64,000 nt of DNA, taken from positions 310,001 to 374,000 of the forward strand of contig NCGO01000002.1 of the NCBI GenBank assembly GCA_002256985.1. Reading direction: 5' to 3'. The position numbers were made by a program, and so were the translations under genes. Each line of letters starts with the position of its first letter. Positions within the stretch are counted from its first letter, which is position 1. The notes below the pieces were generated by a model. The model searched no databases, was not told where the DNA came from, and saw only the letters and a list, made by a program, of their open reading frames with translations. Below are positions 53,576 to 62,723 of this stretch, piece after piece. The DNA comes from Novosphingobium sp. 28-62-57. GTDB lineage: Bacteria; Pseudomonadota; Alphaproteobacteria; Sphingomonadales; Sphingomonadaceae.

Positions 53576-55423
53576 ATGCACCAGTTCGATATCATCGTGA
53601 TCGGCGGCGGACACGCCGGCGTTGAGGCTGCCGCCGTGGCGGCCCGCATGGGCGCACGCACTGCGCTCGTCTCGTTCGATCCCGCCACCGTCGGCGCGAT
53701 GAGCTGCAATCCCGCCATTGGCGGCCTCGGCAAGGGCCACCTGGTGCGTGAAGTTGACGCGTTCGACGGCCTGATCGCCCGCGCCGCTGATGCTGGCGCA
53801 ATCCACTACCGGATGCTCAACCGGTCAAAGGGCAGCGCAGTGCAAGGCCCTCGCGTTCAGGCAGACCGCAAACGCTTCAAAGCCGCAATCCAGCAACTGA
53901 TTAGCGCTCAGCCCAATCTCACCCTGATCGGTGGAGAAGCCGCTGCGCTTCACATGGAACAGGGCCGCGTCGCCGGAATCGAGCTGGCCGATGGCACGCG
54001 ACTGCAGGGCAGGGCGGTGATCCTTTGCACCGGCACCTTCCTCGGCGGTCGCCTGTTCCGCGGTGAAGAGCGCATGGAAGGCGGACGCATCGGCGAAGAT
54101 TCCGCGCACAAACTCGCCCAGCAATTGCGCGCCGCCGCTTTGCCGATGGCCCGCCTCAAAACGGGCACACCCCCGCGCATCGATGGCCGAACCATTGATT
54201 GGGCGCGCCTGCCCGAACAGCCAAGCGATGCCGAACCGTGGACCATGTCGCCGCTCACCACAGCGCGCCCGCTGCCCCAGGTGTTTTGCGCCATCGCCCG
54301 CACCAACGAGCGTACACACGATATCATCCGGTCGGGGCTGGACCGTTCCCCGATGTTCACCGGCGCCATCGGCGCGCAAGGCCCGCGCTATTGCCCCTCG
54401 ATCGAAGACAAGATCCACCGCTTCGGGGATCGCGACGGGCACCAGGTTTTTCTCGAACCCGAAGGGCTGGACGATCCCACCGTCTATCCCAACGGCATCT
54501 CCACCTCGCTTCCCACCGATATCCAGATCGCGATGATCCGCTCGATGGAAGGGCTTGAGCAAGCCGAGATCACCGTGCCCGGCTATGCAGTGGAGTACGA
54601 CCATATCGACCCACGCGCGCTGCGCCGCAGTCTGGAAGTCAAAGCCATTCCCGGCCTCTACTGCGCCGGACAGATCAACGGCACCACCGGATATGAAGAA
54701 GCCGCCGCGCAGGGCCTGATCGCCGGGATCCATGCCGCTGCCGAAGTGCTGGGCCGCGATGCGCCGGAACTGGACCGCGCCAATAGCTACATGGCGGTCA
54801 TGGTCGATGACTTGACGCTCCACGGCGTCAGCGAACCCTACCGCATGCTCACCGCGCGCGCCGAATACCGCCTGCGCCTGCGCGCCAACAATGCCTCCAC
54901 CCGGCTGACCCCGCTTGGCCTTGCGGTTGGCTGCATAGGTGCCGAACGCGCACGCTGGTTCGATGATCGCCGTGCCCAGCGTGAAAAGCTTGAAGAAGCC
55001 CTGGCCCAGCAGGTCACGCCCACCGATCTCAACCGCGCCGGAATGCCGGTCCGCGCCGATGGCACGCGTCGGACGCTGCAGGAATGGCTGCGCTTCCCGG
55101 AAGTCAATCTGGCGGCGCTTAAGCCATGGGTAGGCGATCAGTCCGTCGATCCCTTGCTGGCAGAGGAAGTCGAAGAGGACGCAGCCTACGCGCCCTATCT
55201 TGACCGGCAGGAGGCTGAGTTGCGCGATCTGCGGGCCTCGGATGCCGTGCCTCTGGGGGAGGGCTTTCCCTTCGCAGAGATACCCGGCCTTTCACGTGAA
55301 ATGGTCGAGCGTCTGGAAAAGGCCCAGCCCGATACACTCGCCGCCGCAGGCCGCATTGCCGGGATCACGCCCGCCGCACTTGCCAGTCTGCTCGTTCACG
55401 CCCGCCGCCGGATTGCGGCATGA
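53576..55423 (+). CDS. mnmG: tRNA uridine-5-carboxymethylaminomethyl modification enzyme MnmG
   Basis: A 615-residue FAD enzyme, partner of MnmE. Start ATG 53576 ([19 protein letters not shown]) with the dinucleotide motif GGGHAG at the N-terminus. [33 protein letters not shown] and [17 protein letters not shown] are the standard signatures. Its TGA overlaps the rsmG ATG (ATGA). A weaker parS-like core (TTTCACGTGAAA) lies inside at about 55290. Confidence 0.98.
   Translation: MHQFDIIVIGGGHAGVEAAAVAARMGARTALVSFDPATVGAMSCNPAIGGLGKGHLVREVDAFDGLIARAADAGAIHYRMLNRSKGSAVQGPRVQADRKRFKAAIQQLISAQPNLTLIGGEAAALHMEQGRVAGIELADGTRLQGRAVILCTGTFLGGRLFRGEERMEGGRIGEDSAHKLAQQLRAAALPMARLKTGTPPRIDGRTIDWARLPEQPSDAEPWTMSPLTTARPLPQVFCAIARTNERTHDIIRSGLDRSPMFTGAIGAQGPRYCPSIEDKIHRFGDRDGHQVFLEPEGLDDPTVYPNGISTSLPTDIQIAMIRSMEGLEQAEITVPGYAVEYDHIDPRALRRSLEVKAIPGLYCAGQINGTTGYEEAAAQGLIAGIHAAAEVLGRDAPELDRANSYMAVMVDDLTLHGVSEPYRMLTARAEYRLRLRANNASTRLTPLGLAVGCIGAERARWFDDRRAQREKLEEALAQQVTPTDLNRAGMPVRADGTRRTLQEWLRFPEVNLAALKPWVGDQSVDPLLAEEVEEDAAYAPYLDRQEAELRDLRASDAVPLGEGFPFAEIPGLSREMVERLEKAQPDTLAAAGRIAGITPAALASLLVHARRRIAA
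55288..55303. promoter_or_regulatory. Weak parS-like core inside mnmG
   Basis: CCTTTCACGTGAAATG keeps the 12-bp core TTTCACGTGAAA but matches only 12 of 16 consensus positions. Confidence 0.4.
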
Positions 55424-56100
55424 CCGTGATTGCGGATGAGGCTGCAGCGCAGGATTGGCTGCGTCAGACGCTTTCCGTTGGTGATGGCGGCATGGCGCGG
55501 TTGACGGCGCTTGTGGACTTGCTGCTGGACGAGAATCAGCGCCAGAACCTTGTGGCGCGGGGCACCTTGCCCCATGTCTGGGTGCGCCACATCGTCGATT
55601 CCGCGCAGCTCCTGCATGTTTCACGTGAAACACTGCCTCACGGCGATTGGCTCGATCTCGGCACCGGCGCGGGCTTTCCCGGACTGGTCATCGCTGCGTT
55701 GGAACCAGATCGCCCGGTAACGCTCGTCGACTCGCGCCGATTGCGCACCGAATGGCTACAGCGCGCAGCCGATGCTCTGAACTTGCGCAACGTCCGCGTG
55801 GTCCTGTCCCGCGTCGAAGATCTGCCCTCTGGTCAACACGCCGTCATATCGGCACGCGCCTTTGCTCCGTTGGACAAGCTCGTGACTCTTTCCGCCCGCT
55901 TTTCCACACCCGACACGCTTTGGCTGTTGCCGAAGGGGGCAGGGGCAGCGCAAGAATTGCAGATGCTCCCCGAATCATGGAATCACCTGTTCCACGTGGA
56001 ACACTCGCTGACCGATGCCCACGCCGGCATCATCACCGGCCGCCTCCTCGGCCAAAAAGCGCCGCCTGCGCATGTATTTCGTCAACGAGGTCCCAAATGA
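55420..56100 (+). CDS. rsmG: 16S rRNA (guanine527-N7)-methyltransferase
   Basis: A 226-residue SAM-dependent methyltransferase (GidB). The SAM motif [15 protein letters not shown] is at about residues 78-92 and [14 protein letters not shown] follows. The start overlaps the mnmG stop and its stop overlaps the parA start. The coding sequence hosts a perfect parS 16-mer and a near one. Confidence 0.96.
   Translation: MTVIADEAAAQDWLRQTLSVGDGGMARLTALVDLLLDENQRQNLVARGTLPHVWVRHIVDSAQLLHVSRETLPHGDWLDLGTGAGFPGLVIAALEPDRPVTLVDSRRLRTEWLQRAADALNLRNVRVVLSRVEDLPSGQHAVISARAFAPLDKLVTLSARFSTPDTLWLLPKGAGAAQELQMLPESWNHLFHVEHSLTDAHAGIITGRLLGQKAPPAHVFRQRGPK
55617..55632. promoter_or_regulatory. parS site, perfect consensus
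   Basis: TGTTTCACGTGAAACA, identical to the bacterial parS consensus, inside rsmG about 1.2 kb before parB. Confidence 0.93.
55988..56003. promoter_or_regulatory. parS-like site
   Basis: TGTTCCACGTGGAACA, a fully symmetric variant matching 14 of 16 consensus positions, near the end of rsmG. Confidence 0.7.
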
Positions 56101-56873
56101 TCACCATCGCTGTCGCAAACCAGAAAGGCGGGGTGGGCAAGACGACCACCGCAATCAATATCGCCACCGCCCTTGCCGCCACCGGCTGGAAGACGCTGCT
56201 GATCGATCTCGATCCCCAAGGCAATTGCTCCACCGGCATCGGCATCTCGGCGGCGGAGCGGGAGCGGTCGTCCTACGAATTGCTGATCGACCAAGCGTCG
56301 GTTGCCGATTGCCTGATGCCCACGCGGATTCCGGGCTTGGATATTGTGCCGGGCACAATGGATCTGTCCGGTGCCGAAGTTGAGCTGGTGAGCGTTGAGG
56401 ACCGCACGCACCGCCTGCGCAAAGTGCTGACCGGGGATACCGGGCACGACATCTGCCTGATCGATTGCCCGCCATCGCTCGGGCTGCTCACGCTCAATGC
56501 GCTGACGGCGGCGGATTCGATTCTGGTGCCGCTGCAATGCGAATTCTTCGCGCTCGAAGGGCTGAGCCAGCTTTTGCAGACGGTCGAGCGGGTGCAGGAG
56601 CGGTTCAATGCAGACCTCAGCATTCTCGGCGTTGTGCTCACCATGTATGACCGGCGCAACCGGTTGACCGATCAGGTCGCCGATGATGTGCGATCGTGCC
56701 TGCGCGATCTGGTGTTCGAAAGCGTGATCCCGCGCAACGTGCGCCTGTCCGAAGCGCCGAGCCATGGGTTACCCGCGCTGATCTATGACCACGCCTGCCC
56801 CGGATCGCAGGCCTACATGAAACTGGCGCGCGAGCTGATTGGCCGGTTGCCCGAACGGAGGAAAGCGGCATGA
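56097..56873 (+). CDS. parA: Chromosome-partitioning ATPase ParA
   Basis: A 258-residue deviant-Walker ATPase that drives origin segregation. Start ATG 56097, overlapping the rsmG TGA. The P-loop KGGVGKTTT is at residues 10-18, with LIDLDPQGNCSTG and LIDCPPSLGLLT following. Its stop overlaps the parB ATG (ATGA). Confidence 0.97.
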   Translation: MITIAVANQKGGVGKTTTAINIATALAATGWKTLLIDLDPQGNCSTGIGISAAERERSSYELLIDQASVADCLMPTRIPGLDIVPGTMDLSGAEVELVSVEDRTHRLRKVLTGDTGHDICLIDCPPSLGLLTLNALTAADSILVPLQCEFFALEGLSQLLQTVERVQERFNADLSILGVVLTMYDRRNRLTDQVADDVRSCLRDLVFESVIPRNVRLSEAPSHGLPALIYDHACPGSQAYMKLARELIGRLPERRKAA

Positions 56874-57820
56874 GCGGCGATGATACAGCGGTAAAGGCGC
56901 CAGCAACCGCGCGGCGCACCGGCCTTGGCCGCGGGCTGGGCGCGCTGATGGGCGAGGTGCGGCGTGAGGAGCCGATTGCGCGGGTTTCGGTATCGGGCGA
57001 GGATGCTCCGGTCGCGCGCGATGGCGGGCTGGCGATGCTGACGGTTGCCTCGATCGAACCCCACCCCGATCAGCCGCGGCGGCACTTTGATGAAGAGGCG
57101 CTGGAGGAGCTGGCGCAGTCGATCGCCGCGCGCGGGGTGATCCAGCCGGTGGTGGTGCGGCCCATGGGCAACGGGCGCTACCAGCTGGTGGCGGGGGAGC
57201 GGCGCTGGCGCGCATCGCAGAAGGCGCGGATTCATGAGATTCCGGCCATCGTGCGCAAGCTGGACGACCGCGATGTGGCCGCGTTGGCGCTGATTGAAAA
57301 CCTGCAGCGCGAAGACCTGAACCCGGTGGAAGAGGCCCGCGCCTATCAGCGTCTGGCCGACAGCGAGGGGCTGAGCCAGACCGATATCGCCAAGTTCGTC
57401 GACAAATCGCGCAGCCACGTGGCCAACATGATGCGCCTGCTCGGCCTGCCCGACGAAGTGCTCGACATGGTGGTGCGCAGCGAGCTTTCCATGGGCCACG
57501 CGCGCGCGCTGATCAATGCGCCCGACCCGGCCAAGCTGGCGCGCGAGGCCGTGGCCAAGGAGCTTTCGGTGCGCGATGTGGAAAAGCTGGTCCGCAAGGC
57601 TTCGCGCCCCGAAGGCACTCGGCGGCAAGCCCGCGCGGGCAAGGATTCCGTCAGCGCCGCCGATCTTTCGGCCATTCAGCAGCATCTGGAAGACTTCCTC
57701 GGGCTGAAAGTGCAGATCCAGCCCGATGCCGATCCAGCCAGCGGTGCGGTGACGATCCGCTACAAGAATCTGGATCAGCTGGACCTGATTTGCCAACGGC
57801 TGACGGGCGGTGAGTTTTAA
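56870..57820 (+). CDS. parB: Chromosome-partitioning protein ParB
   Basis: A 316-residue CTP-dependent clamp that loads at parS. N-terminal ParA-interacting stretch (TGLGRGLGALMG), the CTP-binding region with QPRRHFDEEALEELAQSI, GERRWRAS and ALIENLQREDLNPVEEA, helix-turn-helix SQTDIAKFVDKSRSHVANMM, and a C-terminal dimer domain (SAIQQHLEDFLG). Confidence 0.97.
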   Translation: MSGDDTAVKAPATARRTGLGRGLGALMGEVRREEPIARVSVSGEDAPVARDGGLAMLTVASIEPHPDQPRRHFDEEALEELAQSIAARGVIQPVVVRPMGNGRYQLVAGERRWRASQKARIHEIPAIVRKLDDRDVAALALIENLQREDLNPVEEARAYQRLADSEGLSQTDIAKFVDKSRSHVANMMRLLGLPDEVLDMVVRSELSMGHARALINAPDPAKLAREAVAKELSVRDVEKLVRKASRPEGTRRQARAGKDSVSAADLSAIQQHLEDFLGLKVQIQPDADPASGAVTIRYKNLDQLDLICQRLTGGEF

Positions 57821-57933
57821 CCGCCAGACTTGCACCATCAGGCATTAATTAGGCGATTAAATTCTCGTTGACCGGGGGACTGGGTCGCGCTTACGCTGTG
57901 CGCAACCAGACCATAAACCGGAGAGAATGCGTC

Positions 57934-59088
57934 ATGTCGCTCGACCTGATTCCGCGCAGTGCCTACAACGAAGATCACGAAGCCTTCCGCCAGAGCGTCC
58001 GCCGCTTTCTGCAGGAAGAAATCGCACCACATTCCGCCGAATGGGCCGACGCGGGGATCGTGCCCAAGTCGGTTTGGCCCAAGGCCGGCGAAGTGGGCAT
58101 GCTGTGCCCGACGGTGCCCGAGGAATACGGCGGGCTGGGCCTGGACTTCGGCTACAACGCCATCGTGGACGAAGAGAGCGCCTATTACGGCCGCGTCACC
58201 ACCGGCTTTTCGCTGCAGTCCGATATCGTGGTCAACTATCTGATTTCATACGGTTCGGAAGAGCAGAAGAAGAAGTGGCTGCCCAAGATGGTCTCGGGCG
58301 AAGTGGTAACCGCCATCGCCATGACCGAACCCGGCACCGGGTCCGACCTTCAGTCCATGCGCACGACCGCGAAAAAGGACGGCAACCATTACGTGATCAA
58401 CGGATCCAAGACCTATATCACCAATGGCCAGAACGCCGACCTGATCCTGGTATGCTGCAAGACCGACACCGAAGTGCAGCCCGCATGGAAGGGCGTGTCG
58501 ATCGTGCTGGTCGAGGCTGACCGCGAAGGCTTCAAGCGTGGGCGCAATCTTGACAAGATCGGGCAGGACGAGGCCGATACGTCAGAACTGTTCTTCGAAG
58601 ACGTGCGCGTGCCGATCACCAATTGCCTGGGCGAAGAGGGCAAGGGCTTCATTTATCTGATGAGCGAACTGCCGCAGGAGCGCCTGTCGATCGCGATCAG
58701 CGCGCAATCCTCGGCGCAGAAGGCCTTTGACGATACGGTGGAATTCACGCGTGAGCGCAAGGCCTTCGGCAAGCCGATTCTGGATTTCCAGAACACCCGC
58801 TTCACGCTGGCCGACCTCAAGACCAAGCTGCAGGTGGGCTGGGCGCATCTGGATTGGGCGCTGACGCGGCACCTGAAGAAGGAACTGACCGCCGAGGAAG
58901 GCGCGGCTGCCAAGCTGTGGCATACCGAACTGCAGTGGGAAGTGATGGACAAGTGCCTGCAGCTGCACGGCGGGGCCGGTTACATGAACGAATATGCCAT
59001 CGCCCGCGCATGGCGCGGCGCGCGTGTGACGCGCATCTTTGGCGGCACCAATGAGATCATGAAGGAGCTGATCGGGCGCAAGCTCTGA
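57934..59088 (+). CDS. Acyl-CoA dehydrogenase
   Basis: A 384-residue FAD enzyme of beta-oxidation or amino-acid breakdown. Start ATG 57934 with GGAGAG upstream. MTEPGTGSDLQSMRTTA and NGSKTYITNGQNADL are the FAD/substrate signatures; the C-terminal HGGAGYMNEYAIARAWRGAR, then IFGGTNEIMKELIGR completes the fold. Chain-length specificity cannot be told. It is not linked to the partition genes in function. Confidence 0.95.
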   Translation: MSLDLIPRSAYNEDHEAFRQSVRRFLQEEIAPHSAEWADAGIVPKSVWPKAGEVGMLCPTVPEEYGGLGLDFGYNAIVDEESAYYGRVTTGFSLQSDIVVNYLISYGSEEQKKKWLPKMVSGEVVTAIAMTEPGTGSDLQSMRTTAKKDGNHYVINGSKTYITNGQNADLILVCCKTDTEVQPAWKGVSIVLVEADREGFKRGRNLDKIGQDEADTSELFFEDVRVPITNCLGEEGKGFIYLMSELPQERLSIAISAQSSAQKAFDDTVEFTRERKAFGKPILDFQNTRFTLADLKTKLQVGWAHLDWALTRHLKKELTAEEGAAAKLWHTELQWEVMDKCLQLHGGAGYMNEYAIARAWRGARVTRIFGGTNEIMKELIGRKL

Positions 59089-59496
59089 TTGCGGGTTTGA
59101 TGGGGTGGGGCGGGTTGCACGCGCCTCCTCCCCCACCCCGCTCACCCTGAGCTTGTCGAAGGGTGGTAGCACCTAGCGCGGCGCAAGCATGCTTCGACAA
59201 GCTCAGGGTGAGCGGTGTTGGGGGTGAGAAATGCCAATCGGTCCGCCTCTGCCACTTCAGCAACCATGAAGTTGAGCTGACGCGCGTCGATTGACGCTGG
59301 ATTCCCGCCTGCGCGGGAATGACGACTTTTTTGGGTTCAGGGAATGACGAGATTTTGGTTCGGGTAGTGTCGAGGATTTTGGTTCATGTAATGCTGAGGC
59401 CTTCGGTTCGGGTAATGCTTTACCCAACTCGACTTTCGTCATTCCCGCGCAGGCGGGAATCCAAGTGATCCCCTGCTCGACGGTGTTGAACGCAAA
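59089..59496. other. 408-bp gene-free gap with repeats
   Basis: No gene seen. An opposed pair of family D units (about 59142-59164 and 59190-59215) is followed by the family A pair enclosing a 24-bp tandem repeat (59297-59464). Confidence 0.8.
59297..59464. repeat. Family A opposed pair enclosing a 24-bp tandem repeat
   Basis: A reversed 28-bp copy (59297-59324) and a forward copy (59437-59464) flank about 3.5 units of a 24-bp repeat, type GGTTCGGGTAATGNCGAGGA, at about 59333-59424. On the minus strand the tandem is open in one frame and reads as octapeptides such as LPEPKASA and LHEPKSST. Confidence 0.8.
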
Positions 59497-59535
59497 AAAC
59501 GGCCCGCCTTCCATTTCGGAAAGCGGGCCGTTTTT
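59494..59535 (-). terminator. Intrinsic terminator of the glycine-zipper gene
   Basis: A stem CGGCCCGC.TTCC/GGAA.GCGGGCCG of 13 pairs with one mismatch, flanked by A5/T5 runs, 25 bp after the stop codon on the minus strand. Confidence 0.9.
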
Positions 59536-59559
59536 GTTTCCCATCAGCGCCAGCGCGAA

Positions 59560-60330
59560 TCAGCCGGTGTAGACGCGCTTTTCCTTTACGCGCTTGTCCG
59601 GGACGATCCGGGTGCGCTTGTGGATCACCCGGCGGCGGGCAGGGACGCTCACCCACTTTTCGGTTACGACCGTAGTCTCAACGCAGGGCTTCTGCGGGCC
59701 GGAGACGACCGGCACCCACATGTAGCCATAAGGCGCAGGCGGATAGCCGGGGTAGGCACCGGGATAGTAACCGGCAGCGCCCTGCGGCGGCAGCGAGGCG
59801 AAGTAATCATCGCATTCGCGGCGCAGGTTCTTGTCTTCGCCCTTGTCGATCAGATTGCCCGCCACTGCACCGGCCACGCCGCCGATGACCGTGCCCAGCA
59901 CGCGATTGCCGCTTCCGGCCACGCGATTGCCGATCACGCCGCCAGCCACGCCGCCCAGCACGGTGCCGCCGACGTGGCGATCACCATAGACCTTGGTGCA
60001 CCGCTCATTCATTTCAGCCCACCGAGGATCAACGGCGCGCGGATCAGGCCCGGGATAGCCACCCTGTGCGACGGGCGGATAGGCCTGTGCGTTTTGTGGG
60101 TAACCTTGGGGGTAACCCTGCGGATAGACTGGCTGCTGCATCGCGCCGTTCACCGGCTGCGTCATCACCACGGTGGGGTACGGCGGGCCTGCCATCGGCG
60201 GGTAATAGACCGGTCCCGGCATGGGACCGGCACCATAGGATACGCCAGCGGGGACGCGTGCCTGATTGGCCAGAGCGGGCGAGGCAGTGGCACCCAGGAT
60301 GAGCGCGGCGATAGTAAGACGGGCAAGCAT
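59560..60330 (-). CDS. Glycine-zipper (2TM) exported protein
   Basis: A 256-residue envelope protein. Signal peptide residues 1-22 (...SPALA), a Pro/Gly/Tyr-rich region (25-95, repeats such as YPQGYPQGYPQ), a glycine-zipper segment (GGTVLGGVAGGVIGNRVAGS, then VLGTVIGGVAGAVAGN, about 120-160), and a C-terminal basic region with VPARRRVIHKRTRIVP. Similar to Rickettsia 17-kDa antigen-type proteins. Likely a structural outer-membrane or periplasmic component. Confidence 0.88.
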   Translation of the reverse strand: MLARLTIAALILGATASPALANQARVPAGVSYGAGPMPGPVYYPPMAGPPYPTVVMTQPVNGAMQQPVYPQGYPQGYPQNAQAYPPVAQGGYPGPDPRAVDPRWAEMNERCTKVYGDRHVGGTVLGGVAGGVIGNRVAGSGNRVLGTVIGGVAGAVAGNLIDKGEDKNLRRECDDYFASLPPQGAAGYYPGAYPGYPPAPYGYMWVPVVSGPQKPCVETTVVTEKWVSVPARRRVIHKRTRIVPDKRVKEKRVYTG

Positions 60331-60979
60331 TGCGGATTCCCCCTGTTGGGAAAGGTCGTTAACCGCAAACTTACCATCATGACCGGCAGGAAACCAAGGT
60401 TTCCACAGCGGCAGAATCCCACCTGTCCCGAATCGGGCCGGTTCGGGGTGGGGGGTGCCGATTTTTGGGGCGTTTGACGACGCTGGCGTGGCAGGCCCAC
60501 CCCCAACCCCTCCCGCATGCGGGAGGGGAGCGAGACTTACTGAGCCAAAGGCGAGGTTAGTCGCAGCGGGGTGGGTAACTTAACCGCCGTATTTCTCCCT
60601 ACGAAAGTAAGACAGATTTCGCGCAAAGGGCGCGGAGAACGCAGAGATGTGGTGCCTGGCTGAGGGGCTGCTGATCCCGGCAAGCTTGCGATAAGCTTTG
60701 AATTCTCGTCGCCCCGTGCTCGACACGGGGCTTGGCTGCTTTGTGGCGCATTCCTCGCTGGATACCGCTGGTATGCTGTCTTCAGTTAAGCGGTGATGCA
60801 GAACGGACAGCTGCAAGAAAAGCCAAACCCCGGGTCAAGCCCGGGGCGACGGGTCAGTGTTGGCTATGGCGCGAGCTGGATCAAAAGTGGACTGGCAGGA
60901 CGCAGCCCCAAATAGTCATTTCTCCAAGGGCGAACTGGGCCTAAACACAGTAATCGAAATCCAGACTGGGCACCGGAAT
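60331..60979. other. 649-bp gene-free gap with repeats
   Basis: No convincing gene. It contains a family B copy (60494-60574), a family H unit (about 60609-60645), and two family G units (CCCCGTGCTCGACACGGGGC at about 60711-60730 and its reverse-type relative at about 60824-60853). Short ORFs here are built from repeats. Confidence 0.75.
60494..60574 (+). repeat. Family B palindromic repeat
   Basis: An 81-bp copy: CCCACCCCCAACCCCTCCCG, hairpin CTCCCGCATGCGGGAG, AGCGAGACTTACTGAGCC, and TTAGTCGCAGCGGGGTGGGT. The closest relative is the copy at 30480. Confidence 0.9.
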
Positions 60980-61966
60980 ATGAAACGACGCCGCGCATTT
61001 CTTTTTGCAGCGCTTATCGTGGTCGGCGCGGTCTATTTTGCCAATGCATCGTGGCTTGCGCCTGCGCCTGAGGGTGAGGCGCGGTTGATGGCGCACAGGG
61101 GAATTCATCAGCTTTACCAGCGGGTTGGGATTGACAAGGACACCTGCACCGCCAACCGCATGCTGCCCCCGACGAACCCCTATCTCGAAAACACCTTGCC
61201 ATCGATTGCCGCCAGCTTTCGGGCAGGCGCCGACATCCTTGAGATTGATATTCACCCGACGAGCGACAACGCGTTCGTGGTCTTTCACGATTGGACGATC
61301 GATTGCCGGACCGAAGGGCGCGGGGTCACGCGTGAGCAGTCGCTGGAGTATCTCAAGTCGCTCGACGTGGGCTATGGATACACTGCCGATGGCGGCAAGA
61401 CATTCCCCTTCCGCGGCAAGGGCAAGGGGATGATGCCCTCGCTGGCCGAAGTGCTGAAGGCCTTTCCCGAGCAACGCTTCCTGATCAACTTCAAAAGCCG
61501 ATGGATAGAGGAAGCGGATCTTTTGCGCGCCTATCTCGAACGGCATGGGATCATGATCGATGACAGAATCATGGTCTATGGCCATGACAAGCCGGTTGGG
61601 CGCTGGAAAACCATCAATCCCAAGGGCTTTGCATTCTCCAAAGCAGAGATGAAGACGTGCACTCTTGATTACATGAAAGTTGGATGGACCACGACATTGC
61701 CCGAATCTTGCGCCGGCAGCGTTATCGGGGTGCCGATCAACTACCGGCATCTGTTATGGGGATGGCCTAACCGATTCCTTGAACGGATGCGCCAATCCGA
61801 TACGACCGTGATCTTCCTTGGCAACATCGAAAACCAAAATGGGGCACCCGGCATAACGGAGCCTGACGATCTCGATGCTGTTCCTTCCGGCTTTAACGGG
61901 TTGATCTGGACCGACGCGATCGAGCAAGTCGGGCCAGCGTGGGCAAAGAAGGCGGGCAAGCGATAG
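60980..61966 (+). CDS. Glycerophosphodiester phosphodiesterase family protein
   Basis: A 328-residue exported or anchored GDPD-like enzyme. Start ATG 60980 (MKRRRAFLFAALIVVG), a basic N-terminus plus a hydrophobic anchor. Catalytic signatures: MAHRG (His-Arg), ENTLPS, ADILEIDIHPTSD (Glu-x-Asp) and FHDWTIDCRT (His). It hydrolyses glycerophosphodiesters or related lipids at the outer face of the membrane. The upstream frame to 60857 is repeat-derived. Confidence 0.88.
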   Translation: MKRRRAFLFAALIVVGAVYFANASWLAPAPEGEARLMAHRGIHQLYQRVGIDKDTCTANRMLPPTNPYLENTLPSIAASFRAGADILEIDIHPTSDNAFVVFHDWTIDCRTEGRGVTREQSLEYLKSLDVGYGYTADGGKTFPFRGKGKGMMPSLAEVLKAFPEQRFLINFKSRWIEEADLLRAYLERHGIMIDDRIMVYGHDKPVGRWKTINPKGFAFSKAEMKTCTLDYMKVGWTTTLPESCAGSVIGVPINYRHLLWGWPNRFLERMRQSDTTVIFLGNIENQNGAPGITEPDDLDAVPSGFNGLIWTDAIEQVGPAWAKKAGKR

Positions 61967-62183
61967 GGTGGAGCTTAGGCTTATGGCCGCATGACTGCGC
62001 CGCGAGACTGCAAGAAAAGCCAAGCCCCGTGTCGAGCACGGGGCGACGGGGTGGTTGTTTGCGATGGCAATTTCCTGCGCAAAACCCTGAAATCTGCGGT
62101 TGGTCTGGATGGAGCGCGAGCGTCGGCTATCGCGCTATCTGAAATAAAAGCGGACAGGCAGGAAACGACCCCTTAGTGGTCAT
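61967..62183. other. 217-bp gap with one family G repeat
   Basis: A family G unit (CAAGCCCCGTGTCGAGCACG and following bases) lies at about 62020-62050. No gene seen. Confidence 0.7.
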
Positions 62184-62534
62184 TCAGTCGAGAGCCGACT
62201 GCCCAAAAGCAGCGAGGGTTTGACCTGCGCGATCCCTCATCACAGCCCAACATTTGTCGCCTTCGATCAGTTCTGAAAGGTTCGTGCGATCGTACAGCAT
62301 GGTGCACCTACCCAAGCGCTCGATCGCCTCTCGAAGCACCGCCACAGCTTCACGCTGCGGCTCTGTTAGTTTGGCGTGTGTCAGGGGCATTTCCGCTCGT
62401 TCGCAAAAGTGCCAAGCGTCATTGAGTATCTCGTCGGGCACGAGATACTTTTGGGCTGTCCCGCCAATGACAAAGCGACGCTGTTGGCCGATGGAGGCAA
62501 GCGGCTCAAGCAAGTCGAGGGGTGGCTCTGTCAT
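62184..62534 (-). CDS. Hypothetical protein
   Basis: A 116-residue protein from ATG 62534 (MTEPPLDLLEPLAS); the frame stays open to 62666, and the extra 44 residues include a repeat-like start, so I do not include them. It is alpha-helical and soluble, with two cysteines (WHFCER, GRCTMLY) and no recognised domain. The ribosome-binding site is weak. It sits alone between a repeat and the GAF-domain gene. Confidence 0.5.
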   Translation of the reverse strand: MTEPPLDLLEPLASIGQQRRFVIGGTAQKYLVPDEILNDAWHFCERAEMPLTHAKLTEPQREAVAVLREAIERLGRCTMLYDRTNLSELIEGDKCWAVMRDRAGQTLAAFGQSALD

Positions 62535-62670
62535 ACGTGGATTTTGGGTCGAGGACACATGATCAGTCAATGTCCATTTCCCACCCAGTTCCAGCCATCC
62601 CGGTAATTCCAGCGTCTTCCCGATAGCGGACTCTACCTCGGTTTCGAACCTGCCCCGCCGCCACACTTTC

Positions 62671-62700
62671 TCTGCGTTCCCTGCGCTCTCTGCGCGAGAC
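62671..62700 (-). repeat. Family H unit
   Basis: TCTCTGCGTTCCCTGCGCTC followed by TCTGCGCGAG, the same kind of CTCTGCG unit seen at 51597, 53337 and 60609, between the hypothetical gene and the reductase gene. Confidence 0.7.
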
Positions 62701-62723
62701 CTCTTTAATCGGCAGGGGTTGGC

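Noticed and set aside
56082-57838. Long minus-strand frames opposite parA and parB
   Set aside because: Shadows of high-GC coding sequence; parA and parB are unambiguous.
60580-60956. Short ORFs on both strands in the gap before the phosphodiesterase gene
   Set aside because: They are composed of family B, G and H repeat sequence and have no ribosome-binding site.
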